Shown: positions 33,421 through 42,895, counted from the stretch's first letter. The stretch: DNA of 64,000 nucleotides from Cryobacterium sp. CG_9.6 (GCF_029893365.1 NZ_JARXUZ010000001.1:1426001-1490000), one strand, 5' to 3'. The notes: generated by a model not told the origin, from the sequence alone. Translations and numbers: made by a program.

Positions 33421-34536
33421 GTGGTTGAATCATCCCCCGAATTCGTGCAACTTCTGACCCCCGACGGGGTGAGGGTGAGCAACCCCGATCTTGACCCGTG
33501 GGTCACCGACCTCGGGGGTGAGCAGCTGGCCGCTCTGTACGAAGACATGATCGTGGTGCGCCGCATCGACACCGAGGCCACCGCCCTGCAACGACAGGGT
33601 GAACTTGGCCTCTGGCCGCCGCTTCTGGGGCAGGAAGCCGCGCAGATCGGCTCATCCCGGGCCACCCGCGAGGACGACTTCATCTTTCCCAGTTACCGTG
33701 AAAACGCGGTGGCCTACGTACGCGGAGTTCCCTTCGCCGACATCGTGCGTGTATGGCGCGGAAACGCCCAGTCCGGGTGGGACCCGTACCAGCACCAACT
33801 GGCGGCACCCAACATCATCATCGGCGCCCAAACCCTGCACGCCGTGGGCTGGGCCGTGGGAGCCAAACATGACGGCGTTGATTCCGTCGCAATGACGTAC
33901 TTCGGTGACGGCGCCACCAGTGAGGGTGATGTGAACGAGGCGATGGTCTTCGCCGCCAGCTTCCAGGCACCGGTCGTCTTCTTCTGCCAAAACAACCACT
34001 GGGCCATCTCCGAACCGGTGGGCCTGCAAGCCGTGCGCAGCATCGCCGACCGCGCACCGGGCTTTGGAATTCCGAGTCTGCGCGTGGACGGCAACGACGT
34101 CATCGCGGTGATCGCCGCCACCCGCATCGCCCTCGACCGCGCCCGACGCGGCGACGGTCCCACGTTCATTGAGGCCGTGACCTACCGCATGGGCCCGCAC
34201 ACCACCGCCGATGACCCCACCCGGTATCGGGATAAGGCCGAGCTGGAGGCGTGGAAGCTGCGGGACCCGATCCTGCGGCTCAAGCGACTGCTCGACTCGC
34301 TCGGACTGCTCACACCGGAACTCGAGGCTCGAACCCAAGCGAAGGCCGACGAGGTGGCCGCGGAACTGCGGGAGGGCTGCATCACCATGCCGGATCCGGA
34401 ACCACTCACCGTCTTTGACAACGTGTACGCCACACCGCAGGGCACACTCGACCGGGAACGCGCCCAGTACGCCGCCTATCTGTCGAGCTTTGAGGGCACC
34501 AGCACCAGCACCAGCAACACGGAGGGACGCTCATGA
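33421..34536 (+). CDS. 2-oxoacid dehydrogenase E1 component, alpha subunit (pyruvate or branched-chain)
   Basis: 371 residues from GTG 33421 (TAGGAG upstream). Thiamine diphosphate enzyme that decarboxylates a 2-oxoacid and passes the acyl group to E2 lipoate. TPP motif GDGATSEGDVNEAMVFAAS ... FFCQNN (near residues 163-192), with the phosphorylation-loop-like YRMGPHTTADDPTRYR (near 255). GELGLWPPLLGQEA near 60 is like both PdhA and BkdA. Substrate uncertain: the Lrp neighbour and the acyl-CoA operon downstream favour branched-chain 2-oxoacids. The stop overlaps the beta gene. Confidence 0.9.
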   Translation: MVESSPEFVQLLTPDGVRVSNPDLDPWVTDLGGEQLAALYEDMIVVRRIDTEATALQRQGELGLWPPLLGQEAAQIGSSRATREDDFIFPSYRENAVAYVRGVPFADIVRVWRGNAQSGWDPYQHQLAAPNIIIGAQTLHAVGWAVGAKHDGVDSVAMTYFGDGATSEGDVNEAMVFAASFQAPVVFFCQNNHWAISEPVGLQAVRSIADRAPGFGIPSLRVDGNDVIAVIAATRIALDRARRGDGPTFIEAVTYRMGPHTTADDPTRYRDKAELEAWKLRDPILRLKRLLDSLGLLTPELEARTQAKADEVAAELREGCITMPDPEPLTVFDNVYATPQGTLDRERAQYAAYLSSFEGTSTSTSNTEGRS

Positions 34537-35558
34537 CCATGACGACACCCGGAGCAGCGGTGACACCCCTGACGCCCGACACCACCACAAAAACACTCAC
34601 CCTGGCCAAGGCGATCAACGCCGGCCTGCACCGAGCACTCACCGATGACCCCCGAGTCGTGCTTCTCGGAGAAGACATTGGCGCCCTCGGCGGCGTGTTT
34701 CGCGTCACCAGTGATCTGCTCGCCGAATTCGGTCATCGCCGCGTCATTGACACACCGCTGGCCGAATCCGGAATCATCGGCATGGCGGTGGGCCTCGCGT
34801 ACCGCGGCTACCGCCCGGTTGCCGAGATCCAGTTTGACGGCTTCATCTACCCGGGCTTCGACCAGATCGTCAGCCAGGTTGCCAAGTTGCACTACCGCAC
34901 CCAGGGGGCCGTCAAGATGCCCATCACCATTCGGGTACCGTTCGGCGGTGGCATCGGCGCAGCCGAACACCACTCCGAGTCACCCGAGGCATACTTCACG
35001 CACACCTCCGGGCTGCGTGTGATCGCCGTCTCCAACCCCCAGGACGCATACAGCCTCATTCGGCAGGCCATCGCGAGCGATGACCCGGTGCTGTACTTCG
35101 AACCCAAGCGTCGCTACCACGTGAAGGGAGAGGTGGTGCCGGAGCTCGGTATCTCCATGGAGCGCGCCACCATCGTGGCACCGGGCACCGACGTCACGCT
35201 CGTGACTTACGGCCCGCTCGTTCCCACCGCGAGGGACGCCGCGCTCGCCGCGGCAGACGAGGGCATATCGATCGAGGTCATCGACCTCCGGTCGCTGTCA
35301 CCCGTGGACTACCCCACGCTGGAGGCATCCGTTCGTAAAACGGGACGACTGGTCGTTACGCACGAAGCCAACCGCACGGGCGGAATCGGTGGGGAGATCA
35401 TTGCGAGCCTCACCGAGAGCTGCTTCAACTACCTGGAATCCGCACCGGTTCGCGTGACCGGCTTCGACATTCCCTACCCGGCCGCGAAGCTCGAGAGTCA
35501 CCACCTCCCGGACCTGGACCGTATTCTTGACGGCATCGACACGGTGATGGGACGGTGA
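34533..35558 (+). CDS. 2-oxoacid dehydrogenase E1 component, beta subunit
   Basis: 341 residues. ATG overlaps the alpha-subunit stop. LGEDIGALGGVFRVTSDLLA (split: LGEDIGALGGVFR near residue 45), DTPLAESGIIGMAVGLAYRG (near 72), PFGGGIGAAEHHSESPEAYF (near 130; the histidines contact substrate/lipoate) and VIDLRSLSPVDYPTL (near 248) are family hallmarks. It forms an alpha2beta2 E1 with the preceding gene. Confidence 0.93.
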   Translation: MTMTTPGAAVTPLTPDTTTKTLTLAKAINAGLHRALTDDPRVVLLGEDIGALGGVFRVTSDLLAEFGHRRVIDTPLAESGIIGMAVGLAYRGYRPVAEIQFDGFIYPGFDQIVSQVAKLHYRTQGAVKMPITIRVPFGGGIGAAEHHSESPEAYFTHTSGLRVIAVSNPQDAYSLIRQAIASDDPVLYFEPKRRYHVKGEVVPELGISMERATIVAPGTDVTLVTYGPLVPTARDAALAAADEGISIEVIDLRSLSPVDYPTLEASVRKTGRLVVTHEANRTGGIGGEIIASLTESCFNYLESAPVRVTGFDIPYPAAKLESHHLPDLDRILDGIDTVMGR

Positions 35559-36949
35559 CCATGCTCAAGATCTTCAAACTGCCCGACCTCGGTGAGGGGC
35601 TGACCGAGTCCGAGATTGTGGCCTGGTACATTTCGCCCGGCGACACCGTGTCGCTCAACCAGCACATTGCCGACGTGGAGACCGCCAAGGCCGTGGTGGA
35701 GCTACCCTCGCCGTTCAGCGGTGTGGTGAGTGAGCTGCACCAGCCCGCCGGCGTGGTGGTGCACGTGGGCGAGCCCATTGTGTCGTTCACCGTAGCGGAT
35801 GCTGCCGGTGCGGCAAGTGGGTCGACGAAGGCTCCCGAAGCTTCAGTTGTTCCCGCCGAGGAGCGCGAAGCGAACCTGGTGGGATACGGTCCGGCCGTGG
35901 AACGTGGCGGACGACCGGCTCGCCGAACGCGGCCCGGCACCGCTGCGAGCAGCACCGCCGTGACGACACAGCCACCTGCGCCCCCAGTAACGCGAACCCT
36001 GGTCGTACCGGCGAGCGAAATCACTGTCACGAGCGAACGACCCCGGTCCACTCCGCCGGTGCGCGCCCTCGCCCGTGATCTGGGAGTGAACCTCGAGACC
36101 GTCACGGGTACCGGGCCTGGCGGCCTGATCACCCGGGACGATGTTCGCACTGCCCTGGATGGTGCCGTGCTGGACGGTGCTGTTCTGGCCAGCACAGCTC
36201 CGGAGAGTGCAACGCCGGTTGGGGCGGGCGCGCTCGCCGGAGCATCCGCTCGGGAAACCCGTACACCGATTAAGAGCATTCGCAAACTGACCGCCGCTGC
36301 CATGGTGTCCAGCGCCTTCACGGCGCCACATGTGACCGAGTTTCTCACCATTGACGTGACCCCCACCATGGAGCTTCTCGACTCGCTCAAGACCAACCGG
36401 GCATTCGCGGACCAGCGCATCTCGATCCTCACCGTGGTGGCCAAAGCCGTGTGCATCGCCATCACGCGTAACCCGGCCGTCAACACCAAATGGGACGAGG
36501 CAGCCGGCGAGATCGTACAGTTCGGCTACGTGAACCTCGGTATCGCGGCAGCGACTCCGCGCGGACTGATGGTGCCCAACATCAAGGACGCCGACACCCT
36601 CGGACTTACCGCACTCGCGGCAGCGCTCGCCGAGCTCACCACGGCGGCTCGCGGCGGCACGACAACACCGGCGGCGCTCGGCGGTGGCACCATCTCGATC
36701 ACCAACATCGGGGTCTTCGGCATCGACGCCGGAACGCCCATTCTGAACCCGGGCGAGGCTGCGATTCTGGCCATGGGAGCCATCCGCACCACACCGTGGG
36801 AGTACCACGGCCAGGTGGCACTGCGTCAGGTGCTCACCCTGAGCCTGTCGTTTGATCACCGTCTGGTTGACGGTGAACAGGGCTCGAGATTCCTCGCAGA
36901 TATCGGCACCATTCTGGCCAACCCGGCCATGGTTATCACCATGGTCTAG
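35555..36949 (+). CDS. 2-oxoacid dehydrogenase E2 component (dihydrolipoamide acyltransferase)
   Basis: 464 residues starting at GTG 35555 (overlapping the E1beta stop), or at the ATG two codons later. One lipoyl domain (lysine in DVETAKAVVELP, near residue 46), a Pro/Thr/Ala-rich linker, a peripheral-subunit-binding domain (STPPVRALARDLGVNLETV near 167, then GTGPGGLITRDD) and the trimeric catalytic domain ending in SFDHRLVDGEQGSRFL (catalytic His and Asp, near 432). The linker after the binding domain repeats LDGAVLDGAVL. No E3 gene follows, so lipoamide dehydrogenase must come from elsewhere. Confidence 0.94.
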   Translation: MTMLKIFKLPDLGEGLTESEIVAWYISPGDTVSLNQHIADVETAKAVVELPSPFSGVVSELHQPAGVVVHVGEPIVSFTVADAAGAASGSTKAPEASVVPAEEREANLVGYGPAVERGGRPARRTRPGTAASSTAVTTQPPAPPVTRTLVVPASEITVTSERPRSTPPVRALARDLGVNLETVTGTGPGGLITRDDVRTALDGAVLDGAVLASTAPESATPVGAGALAGASARETRTPIKSIRKLTAAAMVSSAFTAPHVTEFLTIDVTPTMELLDSLKTNRAFADQRISILTVVAKAVCIAITRNPAVNTKWDEAAGEIVQFGYVNLGIAAATPRGLMVPNIKDADTLGLTALAAALAELTTAARGGTTTPAALGGGTISITNIGVFGIDAGTPILNPGEAAILAMGAIRTTPWEYHGQVALRQVLTLSLSFDHRLVDGEQGSRFLADIGTILANPAMVITMV

Positions 36950-36992
36950 ACGCTCCCTTGACCGGCGGGTGTCGGCGGACCACAGTGGAGTC

Positions 36993-37655
36993 ATGAATGC
37001 GAGCACCGGACTCCTGGCCCCCTTCACCACCGCCCATGCCCTGCAGCAGAGCGCCTTCGTGCACTTCGACGGCGCTCTGCACGCCTCCTTTGGCACCGCC
37101 GACTTCACCTCGGCGGTTGCGCTGGTGGTGGCCATGGGCCGAGAAGCGGATGCGATGAATCACCACCCTGACGTGCGCCTCGGCTACGGCAGCGTCGACG
37201 TGGTGCTCACCTCACACGATGCCGGTGGGGTCACCGCCCGTGACGTCACACTGGCCACCCGCATCGACGAACTGGCCGAGCAACAGGGAGCCACGGTGGC
37301 CACACTGCAGCCCACCCGCTGCGACATTGCCATTGACTGCATCGATGCCGACGCCATTCGCCCGTTCTGGGCGGCCGCCCTGGACTACGAGGAGGTCACG
37401 AGCGACGACGGAATCGAACTGGTCGATCCGCGCGGCAGAGACCCGAAGGTGTGGTTCCAACACATGGAGATCTCTCGGGCCGGTCGCAATCGCATCCACC
37501 TGGATATCTACGTGCCCACGGACGACGCCGAAGACCGGGTGCAAACGATTGTCGAGGCCGGAGGAACCCTGCTCACCGACGAACACGCACCCGACTGGTG
37601 GGTGCTCGCCGACGTGGAGGGGAACGAACTCTGCGTCTGCACCTCCGCCTTCTGA
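36993..37655 (+). CDS. Fused pterin-4a-carbinolamine dehydratase-like / VOC domain protein
   Basis: 220 residues from the ATG at 36993 (GTGGAG upstream). Residues about 1-95 form a DCoH/PhhB-like domain with READAMNHHPDVRLGYGSV (the H-H-P signature) and VTARDVTLATRIDELAE. Residues about 105-220 are a glyoxalase-like module (IAIDCIDADAIRPFWAAAL, then FQHMEISRAGRNRIHLDIYV and WWVLADVEGNELCVC). This fusion occurs in actinobacteria and is often annotated simply as the dehydratase. No aromatic amino-acid hydroxylase is nearby, so the real substrate is unclear. Confidence 0.85.
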   Translation: MNASTGLLAPFTTAHALQQSAFVHFDGALHASFGTADFTSAVALVVAMGREADAMNHHPDVRLGYGSVDVVLTSHDAGGVTARDVTLATRIDELAEQQGATVATLQPTRCDIAIDCIDADAIRPFWAAALDYEEVTSDDGIELVDPRGRDPKVWFQHMEISRAGRNRIHLDIYVPTDDAEDRVQTIVEAGGTLLTDEHAPDWWVLADVEGNELCVCTSAF

Positions 37656-37683
37656 GCCTGAGTGCTCTCTGCGTCCCCCTCTC

Positions 37684-37731
37684 GCTGGTCGAGCAGGCGC
37701 CGTCTACGGCGCGGTCGAGACCTCGTGCGCC
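37684..37731. repeat. Single extragenic palindromic repeat (same family as the 55.5-kb array)
   Basis: CGCTGGTCGAGCAGGCGCC, an inner GCGCC/GGCGC stem, then GGTCGAGACCTCG. Outer and inner parts match the long type of the array at 55526-56442, with a different spacer. It lies between the pterin dehydratase fusion and the exporter gene. Confidence 0.7.
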
Positions 37732-37786
37732 AACCCTCTGACTCTCACCACCTCGCCCGGCGTCGTGCAGGCGCCCAAACACCCTC

Positions 37787-37792
37787 TAACGT
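37787..37792 (+). promoter_or_regulatory. -10 hexamer TAACGT, leaderless start of the LysE-type gene
   Basis: TAACGT ends 6 nt before the GTG at 37799. Confidence 0.45.
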
Positions 37793-37798
37793 TGATCC

Positions 37799-38428
37799 GT
37801 GACCCCTGCCACGACCCTCGTTCCCGCACTCCTCGGCCTGGTGACCGGATTGACGCTCATCATCGCCATCGGAGCCCAAAATGCGTTCGTGCTGCGGCTC
37901 GGAATCGAAGGTCGCAACCGCCTCATCGCCCCGGTCGTGGCCATCTGCGCACTATCCGACGCCCTGCTCATCTTCGCCGGAGTGCTCGGCCTCGGTGCAC
38001 TCATTGCCGCCGCCCCAGTGGCCCTGATCGTCATCCGCGTGCTCGGCTCCGCCTTCCTGATCGGTTATGCACTGTGGGCGGCTCGTCGTGCCCTTCGTCC
38101 CGGCGTCCTCGTGGTGACGGGACCCGCGATCGCGACCGGCCTGCGCGTAGCCGTCACCACCGTGCTGGCGCTCACCTGGCTGAACCCGCACGTGTACCTC
38201 GACACCGTGCTCTTTCTCGGCGCCGTAGCTACTCAGCAGGGTCCGACCGAACGCTGGTGGTGGGCGGGAGGAGCCATGATCGCCAGCGTCGTGTGGTTTT
38301 CCGCCCTCGGGTTCGGAGCCCGCCTGCTCCGCCCCTACTTCGCCCGCCCCAGTGCGTGGCGCATACTCGACGCCGTGATTGCCGTGGTCATGCTCGCCCT
38401 CGGCATCCGCTTAGCCCTCGGTTACTGA
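37799..38428 (+). CDS. LysE/ArgO-family amino-acid exporter
   Basis: 209 residues and six helices. The N-terminal GLTLIIAIGAQNAFVLRLGI (near residue 17) carries the family's G-A-Q-N-A-F-V-L motif; ALTWLNPHVYLDTVLFLG (near 122) carries the N-P-x-x-Y-L-D motif. Exports basic amino acids in studied members. Start GTG is supported by the -10 box. The last 7 bp overlap the end of the convergent TetR gene. Confidence 0.92.
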   Translation: MTPATTLVPALLGLVTGLTLIIAIGAQNAFVLRLGIEGRNRLIAPVVAICALSDALLIFAGVLGLGALIAAAPVALIVIRVLGSAFLIGYALWAARRALRPGVLVVTGPAIATGLRVAVTTVLALTWLNPHVYLDTVLFLGAVATQQGPTERWWWAGGAMIASVVWFSALGFGARLLRPYFARPSAWRILDAVIAVVMLALGIRLALGY

Positions 38429-39048
38429 GCAGAGTCTCTCGGTGTCACCGAGGAAAGACCGAGAGCCGCAATGGCCATTTCTTCGAGGAGAGTGCGCACG
38501 TCGCTCTGGGACGACGAGCGAGCGCTGTGCGGAGTGGAGTTGAGCAGTCCAAAGGTGGCATGCGCTCGAATGCGAAGCAGAGCCTCGCTCACCTCGGGGT
38601 GCACCCGGCGCAGCACACTGACCCACAGCTCCACGTAGCTGCGCTGGAGGGCACGGACCCGGTGTCGGTCCTCCGCGGCCAGGCTGTCAAGGTCGCGGTC
38701 CTGCACCCGAATGACATCAGGGTTCGACAGGGCGAAGTTGATGTGGAACCGCACGAGGTCACCGAGGGCGGCCGAGGCATCCGCTGTCTGGTCGACTACG
38801 GTGGAGCCGCCGGCCACGAGATCCTCGCTGACACCCACGAGGAGTGCGCTGAGCACGGCCTGCTTGCCGCTGAAATGCCGGTACACGGCCGGACCGCTGA
38901 TGCCCACCGCGGCTCCCAGATCTTCCAGGGATGCCCCGTTGAAACCCGAGCGGGCAAAGAGCGTTGCCGCGGCCTCGAGCAGAGCCTCACGGCGGTCGGC
39001 CTTGGCCTGGCTGCGCGGCGTGGGGGGAGACTCGACCGATGCACTCAT
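38422..39048 (-). CDS. TetR-family regulator of the acyl-CoA carboxylase operon
   Basis: 208 residues. HTH: REALLEAAATLFARSGFNGAS, read as AATLFARSGFNGASLEDL (near residue 28), then GISGPAVYRHFSGKQAVL (near 50). The ATG has GGGAG 6-10 nt upstream. Its divergent position, with two TTAGTxxxxACTAA-like palindromes in the 128-bp gap, points to control of the carboxylase operon and of itself, probably released by an acyl-CoA. The C-terminal domain has few distinguishing marks. Confidence 0.9.
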   Translation of the reverse strand: MSASVESPPTPRSQAKADRREALLEAAATLFARSGFNGASLEDLGAAVGISGPAVYRHFSGKQAVLSALLVGVSEDLVAGGSTVVDQTADASAALGDLVRFHINFALSNPDVIRVQDRDLDSLAAEDRHRVRALQRSYVELWVSVLRRVHPEVSEALLRIRAHATFGLLNSTPHSARSSSQSDVRTLLEEMAIAALGLSSVTPRDSAQ

Positions 39049-39095
39049 CTGTTCTCCCGGGGCTCTCTGTGCGGTGTGCGGAACTAGACATTTCA

Positions 39096-39111
39096 GTTAA
39101 TAGTGACTAAC
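39096..39111. promoter_or_regulatory. TetR operator 1 (imperfect)
   Basis: GTTAATAGTGACTAAC: outer GTTA/TAAC half-sites match those of operator 2; the inner bases are imperfect. 48 bp from the TetR start. Confidence 0.6.
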
Positions 39112-39120
39112 CTGAATTTC

Positions 39121-39138
39121 AGTTAGTGCACACTAACT
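39121..39138. promoter_or_regulatory. TetR operator 2
   Basis: AGTTAGTGCACACTAACT: 8-bp half-sites perfect except for the central CA. The centre is 26 bp from operator 1. It lies about 40 bp before the carboxylase beta-subunit start. Confidence 0.75.
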
Positions 39139-39176
39139 GTACTTGACTCCGGTTCATTCCGGGTCATAACGGGAAG

Positions 39177-40790
39177 ATGTCGATGGAGACACTCACGAGT
39201 CAGCTCGACTCCACGCACCAGGCGTTTCAGGCGAATGATGCTGACCAGCGCGCCCTCGTCGCCGACCTGAAGGAACGACTGGCCCGCGCCGCCCGCGGTG
39301 GCCCGGAAAAGTCCCGGCAGCGCCACCTCGCCCGCGGCAAGCTCTTGCCCCGCGAACGCATTGACCAACTGCTGGATACCGGCAGTCCCTTTCTGGAGAT
39401 TGCCCCGCTAGCCGGAACCGGCCTGTACAACGACGACAGCCCGGGAGCCGGTGTCATCGCCGGCATTGGACTCGTGCACGGACGTTTCGTTCTGGTGATC
39501 TCCAACGATGCCACCGTCAAAGGCGGCACCTACTATCCGATGACGGTGAAGAAGCACCTGCGGGCCCAGGAGATTGCCCTCGAAAACCGGCTGCCGTGCA
39601 TCTACCTCGTCGACTCCGGCGGAGCCTTCCTGCCGATGCAGGACGAGGTGTTTCCCGACCGCGACCACTTCGGCCGGATCTTCTTCAATCAGGCCCGCAT
39701 GTCGGCAGCCAAGATTCCGCAAATTGCCTCCGTCATGGGCTCGTGCACCGCGGGCGGCGCCTACGTACCAGCCATGAGCGACGAGACCGTGATCGTGCGC
39801 AACCAGGGCACCATCTTTTTGGGTGGTCCGCCGCTCGTGAAGGCAGCAATCGGTGAAATTGTCACGGCCGAGGAACTGGGCGGCGGTGATCTCCATGCCC
39901 GTACCTCCGGCGTCACCGATCATCTCGCCGAAAACGACGAGCACGCCCTCCAGATCGTTCGCGACATCGTGTCGACCCTGCCCCGGCCCGCAGCAGCGCC
40001 CTGGACGGTGATCCCGACGATCGACCCGGTGGCCGACGAGAGCGAACTTTACGGAGCGGTTCCCACCGATGTGCAGGGTCAGTATGACGTGCACGAAGTC
40101 ATTGCGCGGCTCGTTGACGGTAGCGAATTTCACGAGTTCAAGAAGGACTACGGCACGACCCTCATCACCGGTTTCGCGCACCTGCACGGACACCCGGTGG
40201 GTATCGTCGCCAACAACGGCGTGCTGTTCTCCGAATCGGCACTCAAGGGTGCGCACTTCATCGAACTCTGCGACCAGCGCGGGATTCCCCTGGTGTTTCT
40301 GCAGAACATCTCCGGCTTTATGGTGGGCCGGGACTACGAAGCCGGCGGAATCGCGAAGAACGGCGCCAAAATGGTGACCGCCGTGGCCACGGCCCGCGTA
40401 CCCAAGCTCACCGTCGTCATCGGCGGTTCGTTCGGAGCCGGCAACTATTCCATGTGCGGCCGAGCCTACTCGCCGCGTTTTCTGTGGATGTGGCCGGGAA
40501 GCCGCATCTCCGTGATGGGCGGTGCTCAGGCATCGGCCGTGCTCGCCACGGTGAAGCGTGAGCAGATTGAGGGCGCCGGCGACGAGTGGTCGGCCGACGC
40601 CGAAGCCACCTTCAAGGCACCTATCCTCGACACCTACGAGCGGCAGGGCAGCCCGTATTACTCCACCGCACGCCTGTGGGACGACGGCGTCATCGACCCC
40701 GCCGACACCCGCACGGTACTGGGCCTGGCCCTGTCCGTGTGTGCCACCGCGCCCCTCGGCGAATCCGCCTTCGGCCTCTTCCGGATGTGA
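39177..40790 (+). CDS. Acyl-CoA carboxylase beta subunit (methylcrotonoyl-CoA type)
   Basis: 537 residues. Carboxyltransferase subunit that moves CO2 from biotin to an acyl-Co[18 protein letters not shown] (near residue 60), [20 protein letters not shown] (near 114; the G-G-T-Y-x-P pattern is typical of methylcrotonoyl-CoA carboxylases), [16 protein letters not shown] (near 190) and [18 protein letters not shown] (near 418). The order matches Rv2502c (accD1), whose product acts on methylcrotonoyl-CoA in leucine breakdown. The start could be codon 1 or codon 3, both ATG. Confidence 0.92.
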   Translation: MSMETLTSQLDSTHQAFQANDADQRALVADLKERLARAARGGPEKSRQRHLARGKLLPRERIDQLLDTGSPFLEIAPLAGTGLYNDDSPGAGVIAGIGLVHGRFVLVISNDATVKGGTYYPMTVKKHLRAQEIALENRLPCIYLVDSGGAFLPMQDEVFPDRDHFGRIFFNQARMSAAKIPQIASVMGSCTAGGAYVPAMSDETVIVRNQGTIFLGGPPLVKAAIGEIVTAEELGGGDLHARTSGVTDHLAENDEHALQIVRDIVSTLPRPAAAPWTVIPTIDPVADESELYGAVPTDVQGQYDVHEVIARLVDGSEFHEFKKDYGTTLITGFAHLHGHPVGIVANNGVLFSESALKGAHFIELCDQRGIPLVFLQNISGFMVGRDYEAGGIAKNGAKMVTAVATARVPKLTVVIGGSFGAGNYSMCGRAYSPRFLWMWPGSRISVMGGAQASAVLATVKREQIEGAGDEWSADAEATFKAPILDTYERQGSPYYSTARLWDDGVIDPADTRTVLGLALSVCATAPLGESAFGLFRM

Positions 40791-40798
40791 GGGACAAC

Positions 40799-42895
40799 AT
40801 GACAGCGACCCATGCCACCACTTTCTTCGACACCGTTCTCGTTGCCAACCGCGGTGAGATCGCCTGCCGCATCATTCGCACCCTGCGCGCTCAGGGCATC
40901 CGCTCCATTGCCGTGTACAGCGACGCCGACCGCAACGCGCGTCATGTGTCGCTCGCGGATGCCGCCGTGCGCCTCGGTGGCCCGGCTCCCGCCGACAGCT
41001 ACCTCAACGTTCACGCCGTTCTCGATGCCGCTGCCCAGACCGGTGCTCAGGCCATCCACCCGGGGTATGGATTTCTGAGCGAGAACGAGTCTTTCGCCCG
41101 GTTGTGCGCCGACGCCGGCATTGTGTTCATTGGACCCAGCGTGCACGCGCTCACCATGATGGGCGACAAGATCCGCTCGAAGAACCACGTGGCCGGGTAC
41201 GGAGTACCCACCATTCCCGGCATCGCCGAACCGGGTCTCAGCAACGCCCAACTCATCGAAGCGGCCGCCTCCGTGGGCTATCCGATGCTGATCAAGCCCT
41301 CGGCGGGCGGCGGCGGCAAGGGAATGCACGTGGTCGAACGCGAGGAAGACCTCGCGGAGACCCTCGAGACGGCCAGACGAGTGGCGCTCGGTGCCTTCGG
41401 TGACGACACCCTGCTCATCGAACGCCTCATCGCCACCCCGCGGCACATTGAGGTACAGGTGTTGGCCGACAACTACGGCGCCACCATCCACCTGGGCGAG
41501 CGCGAGTGTTCCCTGCAGCGCCGCCACCAGAAGGTGATCGAGGAGGCGCCGTCTCCGCTCCTGGATGAGGCCACCCGGGCGCGCATCGGCGAAGCGGCCT
41601 GCGCCGCCGCCCGCAGCGTGGGCTACACCGGTGCCGGCACCGTGGAGTTTCTGGTTTCCGACGCCGCGCCCGGTGAATTCTTCTTTATGGAGATGAACAC
41701 CCGGCTTCAGGTGGAGCACCCGGTTACCGAGATGGTGACCGGCATTGACCTGGTGGACTGGCAGGTGCGCATTGCCGCGGGGGAGCCCCTCACCCTCCTG
41801 CAGTCCGACGTTCACCTGACCGGCCATGCGATTGAGGCGCGTTTGTATGCCGAAAACCCCGAGCGTGGTTTTCTGCCCACGACGGGTACCGTGCTGCGAC
41901 TGCAGGAGGCGCAGGGCGAGGGCATCCGCGTGGACAGTTCGCTCGTGGACGGGCTCGACATCGCCTCGCACTACGACCCGATGCTCGCCAAGGTAATCGC
42001 GTGGGCGCCCACCCGCCTCGGCGCCCTCACCCGGCTCGATCAGGCGCTGGGCGACACCGTCGTTCTCGGAGTGCACACCAATATTGAATACCTGCGACTG
42101 CTGCTGCAGGACCCGGACGTGCGCGCCGGACACCTCGACACCGGTCTGATCGAACGCCGGCTGCCCACCCTCGCCTTTCGCGGTGCCGACGATCACCTTC
42201 TCGCCGCGGCCGCACTGTTTCTGCACCAGCGCGCACTGGAGGAGTCCACGGTCGCCGACGCGAACGGTGTGTGGGCCCGCCCCACCGGGTGGCGACTGGG
42301 CGAGCCGCGCGCCAGCCGGTACTGCCTGGGGGTGTCGGCGACCGAGTCGGTAGACGTGTGGGTTCTGGGGATGCCAAGTGCGGCATCCGTCACCGTGGAT
42401 AGGGGCGTGGGTACGGGTACGCCGGTTGCGGCCGGTATCCGGGTGACCGGCGACGGAAGCGTGAGCGCCGACTACCGGGGCATGACCCGCGTCTACGAGG
42501 TTGCGCATCGCGGCACAACAGCAGGCGGTGCGGAGCTGTATCTCGGCGCCGCGGGCTTCTCCCTCTCGCTCCGGCATCGCTCACGCGCCGAGCAACTGGC
42601 CGAACACCTGCTTGCCCGCGATCGGGTGCCGGGAACGATGAGCCCCGATGTGCGCTCGCCGATGCCCGGAACGGTCATTACGGTGAACGCCGCGAGTGGT
42701 GATGCGGTCGAAGCCGGCCAGACACTGCTCGTGGTGGAAGCCATGAAAATGGAGCACAAACTCGTGGCTCAAACCGAAGGGCGGGTCACCATCAACGTTG
42801 GCGTCGGCGCCCTCGTGAAGCTCGACCAGATCGTTGCCACCGTCACACCAGAGCCAAGTCCAGACAATACGACAGACAAGGGAGCTACACAATGA
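40799..42895 (+). CDS. Acyl-CoA carboxylase alpha subunit (biotin carboxylase + BCCP)
   Basis: 698 residues from ATG 40799; upstream in-frame starts lie inside the beta gene. Biotin carboxylase domain: VLVANRGEIACRIIRTL (near 14), AIHPGYGFLSENESFARLC (near 83), KPSAGGGGKGMHVV (ATP loop, near 165), EMNTRLQVEHPVTE (near 300). Middle domain about 450-620, then a biotinyl domain with lysine 650 in VEAMKMEH. It supplies carboxybiotin to the beta subunit. The Rv2501c (accA1) equivalent. The stop overlaps the next start (ATGA). Confidence 0.95.
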   Translation: MTATHATTFFDTVLVANRGEIACRIIRTLRAQGIRSIAVYSDADRNARHVSLADAAVRLGGPAPADSYLNVHAVLDAAAQTGAQAIHPGYGFLSENESFARLCADAGIVFIGPSVHALTMMGDKIRSKNHVAGYGVPTIPGIAEPGLSNAQLIEAAASVGYPMLIKPSAGGGGKGMHVVEREEDLAETLETARRVALGAFGDDTLLIERLIATPRHIEVQVLADNYGATIHLGERECSLQRRHQKVIEEAPSPLLDEATRARIGEAACAAARSVGYTGAGTVEFLVSDAAPGEFFFMEMNTRLQVEHPVTEMVTGIDLVDWQVRIAAGEPLTLLQSDVHLTGHAIEARLYAENPERGFLPTTGTVLRLQEAQGEGIRVDSSLVDGLDIASHYDPMLAKVIAWAPTRLGALTRLDQALGDTVVLGVHTNIEYLRLLLQDPDVRAGHLDTGLIERRLPTLAFRGADDHLLAAAALFLHQRALEESTVADANGVWARPTGWRLGEPRASRYCLGVSATESVDVWVLGMPSAASVTVDRGVGTGTPVAAGIRVTGDGSVSADYRGMTRVYEVAHRGTTAGGAELYLGAAGFSLSLRHRSRAEQLAEHLLARDRVPGTMSPDVRSPMPGTVITVNAASGDAVEAGQTLLVVEAMKMEHKLVAQTEGRVTINVGVGALVKLDQIVATVTPEPSPDNTTDKGATQ

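Noticed and set aside
40658..42577. A 639-codon leftward open frame opposite the carboxylase alpha subunit
   Set aside because: Lies wholly within a well-supported gene and has no recognisable fold.
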